34,609 nt of DNA from Alphaproteobacteria bacterium (GTDB lineage Bacteria; Pseudomonadota; Alphaproteobacteria; Acetobacterales; Acetobacteraceae), in assembly GCA_026400775.1 (NCBI GenBank), contig JAPLOK010000199.1, positions 1 to 34,609 on the forward strand, read 5' to 3'. The notes beneath the pieces were generated by a model. The model worked only from the letters and a program-made list of their open reading frames with translations, was not told where the DNA came from and searched no databases. Of the stretch, positions 9,124 to 17,427 are shown piece after piece; position 1 is the first letter of the stretch, and the number at the start of each line of letters is the position of its first letter. The translations under genes were made by a program, and so were the position numbers.

Positions 9124-9693
9124 TCAGCGCAAGCCGTCCTGGCCCTGAATCTGGTCGATGGTCAGCCCGCCGATGCGCGGCAGCGGCCGGCCGCCCGCCG
9201 CCAAAGCCAGGCAGAGCAGGATTTCATCGGCCATCGGCGCATCGGTCACGCGCGCCTCGATCGCGTCGAAATGACTGCGCACGAAGGCCGCGTCCTTGTG
9301 GCCGAGCGGCACGTCGATCACGGCCCCCATGCCCGCGCGCTTCTTCGCGGAAGGAATCAGCGCAGCACCGCCACCCAGCGCCGCGCGCACCGGCGCGCCC
9401 ATCTTCGGGTGCAGCAGGGCGGCCGCGTGTTCCAACTCACCGGCCTCGCCCACGATGGCGGCCTTGCCATAGCCTTGCGCGCGCTGGCCCAAGGCGGCCA
9501 GCGCGCGCTCCACCAGCAGCGCGCCCAGCGCTTCGCCAGCTTCGATCAGCACCGAGACATCGGGGTTGTAATGCCCGGCCAGCGGGTTCTTCAGCACCGC
9601 GCAGGCGACGGCGCGGCGGATGGGCGGTGCGACGTCCTGGCCCATCTCGGTCAGCGTGTCCTCGACGAAGGTGACGAGTTTGCGGATCTTCAT
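9124..9693 (-). CDS. Amino acid synthesis family protein (DUF1185-type)
   Basis: Start at ATG 9693: MKIRKLVTFVEDTLTEMGQDVAPPIRRAVACAVLKNPLAGHYNPDVSVLIEAGEALGALLVERAL...GKAAIVGEAGELEHAAALLHPKMGAPVRAALGGG, recognised family pattern. Confidence 0.82.
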   Translation of the reverse strand: MKIRKLVTFVEDTLTEMGQDVAPPIRRAVACAVLKNPLAGHYNPDVSVLIEAGEALGALLVERALAALGQRAQGYGKAAIVGEAGELEHAAALLHPKMGAPVRAALGGGAALIPSAKKRAGMGAVIDVPLGHKDAAFVRSHFDAIEARVTDAPMADEILLCLALAAGGRPLPRIGGLTIDQIQGQDGLR

Positions 9694-9748
9694 GCCTGCC
9701 TCCGATGGTTGGAGCGCCGAAGGCGCGGAAAGCTGAATCGGTGGCGCA

Positions 9749-10897
9749 TCATGCAAGCTCCGGCACGCGCGCCGCGGGCGGCGTGTTGCGGCTGCGCGCG
9801 CCCACGCGCACCTCGCCATCGATCACCACCAGGCCGATGCCCGGCAGGTCACCCAGCGCCAGGCTCTCCGCCGCATCGCGCCCCGCGCCGCCAATCGGCG
9901 CGTCGATGAACACCATATCCGCCGGCCGCCCCGCCGCCAGCACGCCCTGTTCCAGGCCGCGCCATTTCGCGATGTTCCCGCTGCCCGAAGCGATCGCCAG
10001 GCCCGCATCCAGCCCGCCCAGGCTGGCCAGGAACGACACCGTGCGCAGCACACCCAGCGGCTGCACGCCCGAGCCTGCCGGGCTGTCCGTGCCCAGCACC
10101 AGCCGGTCCAGGCGGCCCATCTCGCGCAGGGTGTTCAGCGCATGCAGCGCGGTGCGCGGATTGCCATTGTGCACGATTTCGATGGCGCGCGTGGTCGCCG
10201 CCATCACGCGTGTCAGTTCCTCCGCTGCAAGGCTGGTCGGCCCGCCATTGATGTGCGCCACGATATCCGCATCGGCCGCCACCACCTGCTCGAACCCCAT
10301 GCGATTCGACCCCGCGATGGAAGGCCCGCCGCAATGGATCATCATGTTCAGACCGGCCGCGCGCGCCCAGGCGGCGTGCTGCGCCACCTCCTCCGGCTCG
10401 CGAATCGAACCGAGGCCGATCTCGCCCAGCAACTGCACGCCCGCCGCACCGCATTCGGCGTAGTCGGCGGCGGTCATGCCGCGCTCCGCCACCGGGGCGC
10501 CAGCGATCACCTTGGCACCCAGCGGCCGGAATGCGGAGAAACAGCGTTGTGCCGCGATCGCCAGCGCCTTCACGCCCACCGGGTCCTTCGGGCGGCCTGG
10601 GATATGCACCTCGCCCGCGCTCAGCATGGTGGTGACACCGCCCTGCACGAAGGCCTCGATCCAACCCAGCTGGTTCTGCCGCGGCGTCCAATCGCCGAAG
10701 GCCGGGTGTACATGGTTGTCGATCAGCCCGGGCATGACCGCGCAGCCCTTGGCATCCCACACTGGCCCGGCACCTTGCAGCCCGCGCCCGATGGCCGTGA
10801 TTCGTCCGCCCTCGATCAGGATGGAATCCGCATCCAGCACCGGCTGCGCGACATCGCCGCTGAACATCAGCCCGATATTCGTGATCAGCATCCGCAT
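9749..10897 (-). CDS. Amidohydrolase-superfamily protein, probable enamidase
   Basis: Start at ATG 10897: MRMLITNIGLMFSGDVAQPVLDADSILIEGGRITAIG...VMPGLIDNHVHPAFGDWTPRQNQ...GGVTTMLSAGEVHIPGRPKDPVGVKALAI...VAHINGGPTSL...EIVHNGNP...LGTDSPAGSGVQPLG...SRNTPPA. These stretches match my recollection of Eubacterium barkeri enamidase; not aligned. Confidence 0.8.
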   Translation of the reverse strand: MRMLITNIGLMFSGDVAQPVLDADSILIEGGRITAIGRGLQGAGPVWDAKGCAVMPGLIDNHVHPAFGDWTPRQNQLGWIEAFVQGGVTTMLSAGEVHIPGRPKDPVGVKALAIAAQRCFSAFRPLGAKVIAGAPVAERGMTAADYAECGAAGVQLLGEIGLGSIREPEEVAQHAAWARAAGLNMMIHCGGPSIAGSNRMGFEQVVAADADIVAHINGGPTSLAAEELTRVMAATTRAIEIVHNGNPRTALHALNTLREMGRLDRLVLGTDSPAGSGVQPLGVLRTVSFLASLGGLDAGLAIASGSGNIAKWRGLEQGVLAAGRPADMVFIDAPIGGAGRDAAESLALGDLPGIGLVVIDGEVRVGARSRNTPPAARVPELA

Positions 10898-10959
10898 TCT
10901 CCTTGGTGGCGCAGTATTTGCCGGTTGAGTGCCGAACGAACAGCCCCTATGCCCGCAAG

Positions 10960-11781
10960 ATGGATGCCTATTTCCGACCGACGTCACTGCCCGAGGCGCT
11001 GGATTTGATGGCGCGGCACCGCCCGCAGCCCTTGGCCGGCGGCACCGACCTTTACCCCTCGATCACCGGTGCGGAGGTTTGGGGGCCACGTCCCGCCTTG
11101 AACTGGCTGGACATTTCGGGGATCGCCGCGCTGCGCGGCGTGTCGGCCACGCGCATCGGCGCGCTGGCGACCTGGACAGAGGTGGCCGAGGCCGCGCTGC
11201 CGCCCCCCTTCCGCGCCTTGGAACAGGCCGCGCGCCAGGTGGGCGGGCGCCAGGTGCAGAATCGCGGCACGGTGCTGGGGAACCTTTGCAATGCCTCGCC
11301 CGCGGCCGATGGCGTGCCGCCCTTGCTGCTGTTGGACGCGGAGGTGGAGCTGGCCAGCGCGGCCGGCACGCGGCGCATCCCACTGTCGCAGTTCATCCTG
11401 CACAATCGCCGCACCGCGCGCGCGCCGGAGGAAATCGCGGTCGCGCTGCACATTCCCGCGCAGCCTGATGTGGAGAGCCGCTTCGAAAAACTCGGTGCCC
11501 GCAAGCAGTTGGTGATCTCCATCGCCATGGCGGCGGGCCTGGCGCGCTGGGATGGCGCGCGCATTGCGCAGCTGCGCGTGGCGATCGGCGCCTGCTCGCC
11601 GGTCGCGCGGCGGCTGCATGGGCTGGAGGCGGCCCTGCTGGGCGCGACGCGAGACGAGGCCGCGCACATCATCGCGCGGCTGCCATTGCCGGAACTCTCG
11701 CCCATCGCCGATGTGCGCGGCAGCGCCGCATACCGCGCGGCCGCCGCGCGCGAAGTGATCGCCCGCGCGGTGCTGGCATGA
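10960..11781 (+). CDS. FAD-binding subunit of a molybdenum hydroxylase (CoxM/XdhA-FAD type)
   Basis: Start at ATG 10960: MDAYFRPTSLPEALDLMARHRPQPLAGGTDLYPSITGAEV...QVGGRQVQNRGTVLGNLCNASPAADGVPPLLLLDAEVEL. Confidence 0.9.
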   Translation: MDAYFRPTSLPEALDLMARHRPQPLAGGTDLYPSITGAEVWGPRPALNWLDISGIAALRGVSATRIGALATWTEVAEAALPPPFRALEQAARQVGGRQVQNRGTVLGNLCNASPAADGVPPLLLLDAEVELASAAGTRRIPLSQFILHNRRTARAPEEIAVALHIPAQPDVESRFEKLGARKQLVISIAMAAGLARWDGARIAQLRVAIGACSPVARRLHGLEAALLGATRDEAAHIIARLPLPELSPIADVRGSAAYRAAAAREVIARAVLA

Positions 11782-14456
11782 ACGCGATGCCGCCGCCCCC
11801 CATCGCCTTGACCGTCAATGGCCAAACGCATGCGCTGCCCTTGCCGCCGGCCACGCGCCTTTCGGCCGCTTTGCGCGACACGCTGGGCCTGACCGGCACC
11901 AAGATCGGCTGCGATGCCGGTGATTGTGGCGCCTGCACCGTGCTGCTGGATGGCGCGCAGGTTTGCGCCTGCATGGTGCCGGTGGCGCAGGCCGCGGGCG
12001 CGCAGGTCACAACGGTTGAGGGCCTGGCCGGCACGCGTTGGGGTCAGGCGCTCGCCGCGTCTTTCCTGCACCATGGCGCGGCGCAATGCGGCATCTGCAC
12101 GCCGGGCATGGTGATGGCCGCGGCCGAGCTTCTGACGCGCGACGCGACGCCCGATGAAGCAGCCGTGGAAGCGGCCCTGGGGGGCGTGCTATGCCGCTGC
12201 ACCGGCTACCGCAAGATCACCGATGCGGTGCTGGACGCGCATCGTTTCCTGGACACGCCGCCGGTGCCGGAAGTCGGTGCGGTCGGCGCGCGCATCCCGC
12301 GCCTGGATGGCCCGGCAAAGCTGGACGGCAGCGAGCGCTACGGCGCCGATGCCGCGCCTGCTGACGCGCTGTGGCTGCGCCCGATCCGTAGCCCGCACGC
12401 GCATGCGCGGTTCACCCTGCCGGACATTCCGCAGTTTTTGGCAGCGAACCCCGGCGTCGAGGCGGTGCTGACCGCGCGCGACGTGCCTGGCCGCAATGGC
12501 TTCGGGATCTACCCGCACATCAAGGATCAGCCCGTCTTTGCCGAGCACACGGCGCTGTATCGCGGTGATTGCGTGGCGGCCCTGGTGGGCGCGCGCGATG
12601 CCGTGCTGCGCGCGGAATTGCCGGTGGCTTGGATGCCGCTCCCGGCGCTGGACGTGAACGCTGCGCGGGCCGATGGCGCGCCGCTGCTGCACGCGCATCT
12701 GCCAGGCAATATCCTGACCACAGGGCGCGTGGTGTCTGGCGCCGCCGCACCCGCCGCGCACACAGCGCGCATCGCCGTGCAGACCAGCTTCGTCGAGCAC
12801 GCCTATCTCGAGCCCGAGGCCGGCTACGCGCAGCGCATCGGCGATGTGGTCGAAGTCTTCGCCTCCACCCAGGCCCCCTACATGGACCGCGCGGAAGTGG
12901 CCGGCGTGCTGGGCATCCCTGAGGACCGTGTGCGTATCATTCCATCCGCCTGTGGCGGAGGTTTTGGCGGCAAGCTGGATGTCGCGGTGCAGCCCATGCT
13001 GGCGGTTGCGGCCTGGCTGCTGAACAAGCCGGTGCGCACGATCTACGCCCGCCCCGAATCCATGCTGAGTTCCACCAAGCGCCACCCTGCTTCGATCACC
13101 GCTGAAGCGGGCTGCGACGCGGCCGGACGGCTCACGCATATCCAGTTCGCTGGCGACTACGACACCGGCGCCTATGCCAGCTGGGGGCCGACCGTGGCGG
13201 GCCGCGTGCCCGTGCATGCCAGTGGCCCGTATCGCGTGCCGCAGGTTGCAGCGGTGGCGCGCGCGGTGCACACGCACAACCCGCCCTCCGGCGCATTCCG
13301 CGGCTTCGGCGTGCCGCAGGCGGCCATCGCGCAGGAGGCGCTATGGGACCAGTTGGCGGACGCGGCCGGTCTGGATCGGCTAGAGTTCCGCGTGCTGAAC
13401 GCGCTGCGTGCCGGCGACACGACAGCCACCGGGCAACGCGTGGAGCATTCGGTCGGCCTGCTCGCCTGCCTCGAAGCGCTGCGCCCGCATTGGCAGGCGC
13501 TGCGTGCGCGCGCCGCCCACGAAAACGCCAGCGGCGGCACACTCCGCCACGGCGTGGGCGTGGCCTGCATGTGGTACGGCATCGGCAATACCGGCATGTC
13601 CAACCCATCGACCATGCGGCTGGAATTGACGCCCGACGGGCGGCTGACCTTCTTCAACGGCGCGGTGGATATCGGCCAGGGCAGCACCACCGTGCTGCAC
13701 CAGATCGCGGCCGAGGCGCTGGGGCTGCCGGTCGCGGCCTTTGCGCATGTCAATGGCGACACCTTCCTGACGCCCGATGCCGGCAAGACCAGCGCCTCGC
13801 GCCAGACTTTTGTGAGTGGCCGCGCGGCCTTCGAGGCGGGGCGCGCGCTGCGCGCCGATATCCTGCGTCGCGCCAATGCCGGTGATGATGCGGTGCTGTC
13901 ACTGGAAGCTGGCGTGCTGAGTGTGAATGGCGTGGCACTGCATCTGCACGAGACGCTGCGCGCCGAGGGCCGCTTCGACCCGCCCACCGTGCCGCTGGAC
14001 GAAAACGGCCAGGGTATTCCCTATGCCACCTATGGCTTCGCAGCCCAGATCGCGGCACTGGCGGTCGATACGCGGCTCGGCACCATCAAGCTGCACCGCA
14101 TTGTCGCCGCCCATGATGTCGGCCGCGCCATCAACCCGACGCTGCTGGAAGGCCAGATTCATGGCGGCATCGCGCAGGGCATCGGGCTGGCACTGATGGA
14201 GGAATACATCCCCGGCCGCACCGAGAACCTGCACGACTACCTGATCCCCTCCATGGGCGATGTGCCGCCAATCGACACCATCCTGATCGAGGACCCCGAA
14301 CCGCTCGGCCCCTGCGGCGCCAAGGGCGTGGGCGAGCCCGCGCTGGTCGCGACCGCGCCTGCGATCTATTCGGCGATCCGCGACGCGACCGGGGCGGTGA
14401 TCACCCGCGTGCCGGCCTTGCCGCATCGCGTTCTGGAGGCGCTGCGCCGTGGATAG
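11778..14456 (+). CDS. Molybdopterin-dependent hydroxylase, N-terminal [2Fe-2S] domains fused to the Mo-binding domain
   Basis: 892 aa: GTKIGCDAGDCGACTVLLDG, QCGICTPGMVMAAAELL, GVLCRCTGYRKI, then Mo domain with GGGFGGKLDVAV, SGAFRGFGVPQA and GAKGVGEPALVATAPAIYSAI. ATGA overlap with the FAD subunit. Confidence 0.92.
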   Translation: MNAMPPPPIALTVNGQTHALPLPPATRLSAALRDTLGLTGTKIGCDAGDCGACTVLLDGAQVCACMVPVAQAAGAQVTTVEGLAGTRWGQALAASFLHHGAAQCGICTPGMVMAAAELLTRDATPDEAAVEAALGGVLCRCTGYRKITDAVLDAHRFLDTPPVPEVGAVGARIPRLDGPAKLDGSERYGADAAPADALWLRPIRSPHAHARFTLPDIPQFLAANPGVEAVLTARDVPGRNGFGIYPHIKDQPVFAEHTALYRGDCVAALVGARDAVLRAELPVAWMPLPALDVNAARADGAPLLHAHLPGNILTTGRVVSGAAAPAAHTARIAVQTSFVEHAYLEPEAGYAQRIGDVVEVFASTQAPYMDRAEVAGVLGIPEDRVRIIPSACGGGFGGKLDVAVQPMLAVAAWLLNKPVRTIYARPESMLSSTKRHPASITAEAGCDAAGRLTHIQFAGDYDTGAYASWGPTVAGRVPVHASGPYRVPQVAAVARAVHTHNPPSGAFRGFGVPQAAIAQEALWDQLADAAGLDRLEFRVLNALRAGDTTATGQRVEHSVGLLACLEALRPHWQALRARAAHENASGGTLRHGVGVACMWYGIGNTGMSNPSTMRLELTPDGRLTFFNGAVDIGQGSTTVLHQIAAEALGLPVAAFAHVNGDTFLTPDAGKTSASRQTFVSGRAAFEAGRALRADILRRANAGDDAVLSLEAGVLSVNGVALHLHETLRAEGRFDPPTVPLDENGQGIPYATYGFAAQIAALAVDTRLGTIKLHRIVAAHDVGRAINPTLLEGQIHGGIAQGIGLALMEEYIPGRTENLHDYLIPSMGDVPPIDTILIEDPEPLGPCGAKGVGEPALVATAPAIYSAIRDATGAVITRVPALPHRVLEALRRG

Positions 14457-15888
14457 GACCGCCCAATTCGGCGCGAGGGAAGGCAATGACGGCATCGTCC
14501 GCTGCGATGCCTGCCCCGTTCTCTGCCGCATCCGCCCCGGCCGCGCCGGCGCCTGCGACCGCTACGCCAACCGCGGTGGCGAGTTGGTGCGCGTGGACCC
14601 GCTGGTGCTGCTCTCGCGCGCCGAAACCGCCGTGCCCTTGCTCGAAGCCGACAGCACCTTCGTCACCGCCATCGGCGCCGGCACCACCTACCCGGACTAC
14701 AAGCCCGCGCCCTTCATCGTGGAATCGCAACACCAGGGCATCGACACCATCACCGTCGTGACCGAGGGAATCTTCAGCTATTGCGGCCTGAAGGTGAAGA
14801 TCGACACCGACCGGCATCTCGGCCCGGAAACCGCGCCCGTCCGCCACAAGGGCGAGCAGATCGGCCATGTCACCACCGCCGAATATGGCAGCCAGATGCT
14901 CTCGATCGGCGGTGTGCACCACCTGACCGGCGGCTCCAAGAAGGAAGGCAGCGTGACCTGTGCGGCGATGCTCGCACTCGCGTCCAAGGAAGCGCTGGAA
15001 GTCACCATCGATGGCGGCGCCACGCTGGTCATCCAGGCGGGAAAGCCGCCTATCGTGAATGGCGCGCCGGAGCGGCGCATGCGTGTGGGTTGCGGCAGCG
15101 CCACCATCGGCATCTTCGCGCAGCAATGGCAGGGCCATGTCGACGAAGTGATCGTGGTGGACGACCACATCACCGGCGTGCTGACCGAACACCAGGCCGG
15201 GAAATGCCTGGACATGCGCGCGGCGGGCATCCGCGTGCGTGGCCGGCGCTCCACGCCCGGTCGCTATTTTCAGGTGGCGCATCCGGGCACCGGCTGGGGC
15301 GGCACTGACATCACCGACCCGCTCGCCATCATCGAATCCATTGACGCCAAGACCGCCTGGCCCGGTCTGCGCCTGCTGATGACCAGCACCACCGGCGAGG
15401 ATGCCGCCTGGTTCGAACTGGACGAAAGCCTCCGCCCCACACCCGCGCGCATGCCCGACGCCATCGCCGCCACTGTCGCGCGCATCGGCGAGAATTGCGA
15501 ACCTGCGCTGACCTCCGTGCTGTTTATGGCTGGCGCCGGCGGCAGCTTGCGCGCCGGTGTGACCGACAACCCCATTCTGCTCACCCGCGCCGTGCAGGAT
15601 GGCCGCGTGCGCATCACCATGGGCGGCGCGCCGTGCATCCTGTGGCCCGGCGGTGGCATCACCATCATGGCCGATGTGCTGGATCTGCCGGCCGGCGCCT
15701 TCGGTTACGTCCCAACGCCTGCGCTGGTCGCACCACTCGAATTCACGATGCCGTCCGCGCTCTATGCCGCGATCGGCGGGCATCTTGGCGCCGCCTTGCT
15801 GCTGGAGACAGTGCTGGCGGAATACGCAGCCAGCGCCCTCGTGGACCCCGCGCGCGGAGACCTGCCATGGCGTGGCAGCCCGGCCTGA
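14449..15888 (+). CDS. 6-hydroxynicotinate reductase-like iron-sulfur protein
   Basis: GTG start overlapping the upstream stop by 8 nt: GIVRCDACPVLCRIRPGRAGACDRYANRGGELVRVDPLVLL...GTTYPDYKPAPFIVESQHQGIDTITVVTEGIFSYCGLKVKIDTDR...GGVHHLTGGSKKEGSVTCAAMLAL. Family recognised by pattern; adjacency to enamidase and a Mo hydroxylase supports it. Confidence 0.75.
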   Translation: MDRTAQFGAREGNDGIVRCDACPVLCRIRPGRAGACDRYANRGGELVRVDPLVLLSRAETAVPLLEADSTFVTAIGAGTTYPDYKPAPFIVESQHQGIDTITVVTEGIFSYCGLKVKIDTDRHLGPETAPVRHKGEQIGHVTTAEYGSQMLSIGGVHHLTGGSKKEGSVTCAAMLALASKEALEVTIDGGATLVIQAGKPPIVNGAPERRMRVGCGSATIGIFAQQWQGHVDEVIVVDDHITGVLTEHQAGKCLDMRAAGIRVRGRRSTPGRYFQVAHPGTGWGGTDITDPLAIIESIDAKTAWPGLRLLMTSTTGEDAAWFELDESLRPTPARMPDAIAATVARIGENCEPALTSVLFMAGAGGSLRAGVTDNPILLTRAVQDGRVRITMGGAPCILWPGGGITIMADVLDLPAGAFGYVPTPALVAPLEFTMPSALYAAIGGHLGAALLLETVLAEYAASALVDPARGDLPWRGSPA

Positions 15889-16741
15889 ACACCCGCACGC
15901 TCCCCGATGGCCGCCTTCTGATCGAGGAAGGCCCGATCCATCTCGTCATCGGCATCGAGGGCAGCCCCGGCGCGGTGCGCGCCGCACAGCAAGCCGCGGT
16001 GCAGCGCATGAACGGCCTGCTCGCCGCGCTGTGCGAGGAACTGCCCATCCTGCGCACGCCGCTGGCCGATGCCATGCCCGCTTTGCGCCACCCCGTCGCG
16101 CGCCGCATGGCCGAAGCCTGCTGGCCGCACCGCATCGGCTTCATCACGCCCATGGCCTGCGTCGCCGGCGCCATCGCCGAATACGCGCTGCAAGGCATCA
16201 CCGACCTGCCCGGCATCACGCTCGCGCATGTCAATAATGGCGGTGACATCGCGTTGCACCTGGCGCCGCGCGCGCAGCTGCGCGTGGGCCTTTGCGCCAA
16301 CCTCGCTATGGCATGGCGCTGATCCGCGCCGAGGACGGCATCGGCGGCGTGGCCACTTCCGGCTGGCCGGGCCGCAGCTTCTCACGCGGGATAGCCGACG
16401 CGGTGACGGTGCTGGCCACGCGCGCCGCCGATGCGGATGCGGCGGCGACCATCATCGCCAATGCCGTCGATGCCGATCACCCGGCCGTGCTGCGCCGCCC
16501 GGCGCGAACGCTCGATGCGGACAGCGACCTTGGTGACATACCCGTGACTGTGGAGGTGCGAAACCTGCCGCCGCCGCTGGTGTTGCTGGCGTTGGAACGC
16601 GGCGCGCGGGTGGCCGAACGCCTGCTCTCCCGCGGACTGATCCGGGCTGCGATGCTGCGGCTGAAGGGACAGAGCCTGATCGTGGGTGACATTCCTGTCA
16701 CTCCGCTGTTGCTGGACAATGCCGTGCCCGGACTGCGATGA
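15867..16741 (+). pseudogene. UPF0280 family protein (ApbE superfamily), frameshifted
   Basis: Frame 1 from ATG 15867: MAWQPGLNTRTLPDGRLLIEEGPIHLVIGIEG...VNNGGDIALHLAPRAQLRVGLCANLAMAWR*. The protein continues in another frame: RYGMALIRAEDGIGGVATSGWPGRSFSRGIADAVTVLATRAADADAAATIIANAV...GDIPVT. A 1-nt deletion near 16290-16320 (or a sequencing error) explains it. Confidence 0.8.
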
Positions 16742-16768
16742 TCAAGCGACGAAAGCTGGGGATGTGTG

Positions 16769-17425
16769 ATGCCTGACGACAATGCGTCGCAGCACTTGAA
16801 ACGTCGCCTTCTGGTGGTGAAGGGCGCGGCATTGGGCACCCTCGCGGGCACCGCGCAGGCGCAGGGGCCGAAATCCGGCTCGCGCGCGCCCGCGCCCAAC
16901 GGCATCACCGATGCCGACCCGCAGGACCCGCCGAACCAGGGCCGTGGCGGCGGCGCCCAGCAACGTCCCGGTGGTGTGACGGATGCCGACCCACAGGACC
17001 CGCCAGGCCAGGGCCGTGGCGGCTCCGCGCAGCGTCCCGGCGGTGTCACGGATGCTGACCCGCAGGACCCGCCGGGCCAGGGCCGTGGCGGCTCCGCGCA
17101 ACGTCCTGGCGGTGTGACGGATGCCGACCCGCAGGACCCGCCGGGCCAGGGCCGTGGTGGCAGTGCGCAGCGGCCTGGCGGTATCTCGGATGCCGATCCG
17201 CAGGACCCGCCGGGCCAGGGCCGGGGCGGCAATGCGCAGCGCCCTGGTGGCGCGCCGCCGCAGCAGGGCATGAGCGACGCCGATCCGACCGATCCGCCTG
17301 GCCAGGGCCGCGGCTCCGCCCGCCCGCCAATGCCCCAGCAGCGCCAAACCGGCGTGACCGACGCCGATCCGCAGGACGCCCCGGGCCAGGGCCGTGGCGG
17401 TCGCGGCCCGCTGAAGCCGACCTGA
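16769..17425 (+). CDS. Low-complexity tandem-repeat protein with a signal-like N-terminus and DADPQDPPGQGRGG repeats
   Basis: MPDDNASQHLKRRLLVVKGAALGTLAGTAQAQ followed by seven DADP(Q/T)D(P/A)P(G/N)QGRG units; 28 nt downstream of the UPF0280 gene, same strand. Confidence 0.75.
   Translation: MPDDNASQHLKRRLLVVKGAALGTLAGTAQAQGPKSGSRAPAPNGITDADPQDPPNQGRGGGAQQRPGGVTDADPQDPPGQGRGGSAQRPGGVTDADPQDPPGQGRGGSAQRPGGVTDADPQDPPGQGRGGSAQRPGGISDADPQDPPGQGRGGNAQRPGGAPPQQGMSDADPTDPPGQGRGSARPPMPQQRQTGVTDADPQDAPGQGRGGRGPLKPT
16901..17404 (+). repeat. Coding tandem repeat, core unit 69 bp (23 aa), seven units
   Basis: DAD codons begin at 16910, 16982, 17051, 17120, 17189, 17276 and 17360; spacings 72, 69, 69, 69, 87 and 84 bp. 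Confidence 0.9.
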
Positions 17426-17427
17426 CG

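Noticed and set aside
7774-9909. 711-aa plus-strand ORF
   Set aside because: Antisense to the XdhA-like and DUF1185 genes; low-complexity shadow translation.
16280-16330. Programmed -1 frameshifting in the UPF0280 gene
   Set aside because: No clear slippery heptamer; a point deletion or sequencing error is simpler.
16477-17271. Minus-strand repeat ORF (PPGRCALPPRPWPGGSCGSAS...)
   Set aside because: Mirror of the tandem repeat on the plus strand; the plus-strand frame has a signal-like N-terminus and a sensible start, so this is treated as a shadow.
16901-17404. CRISPR array or non-coding satellite
   Set aside because: Units are contiguous, in frame and without unique spacers; a coding tandem repeat explains them.
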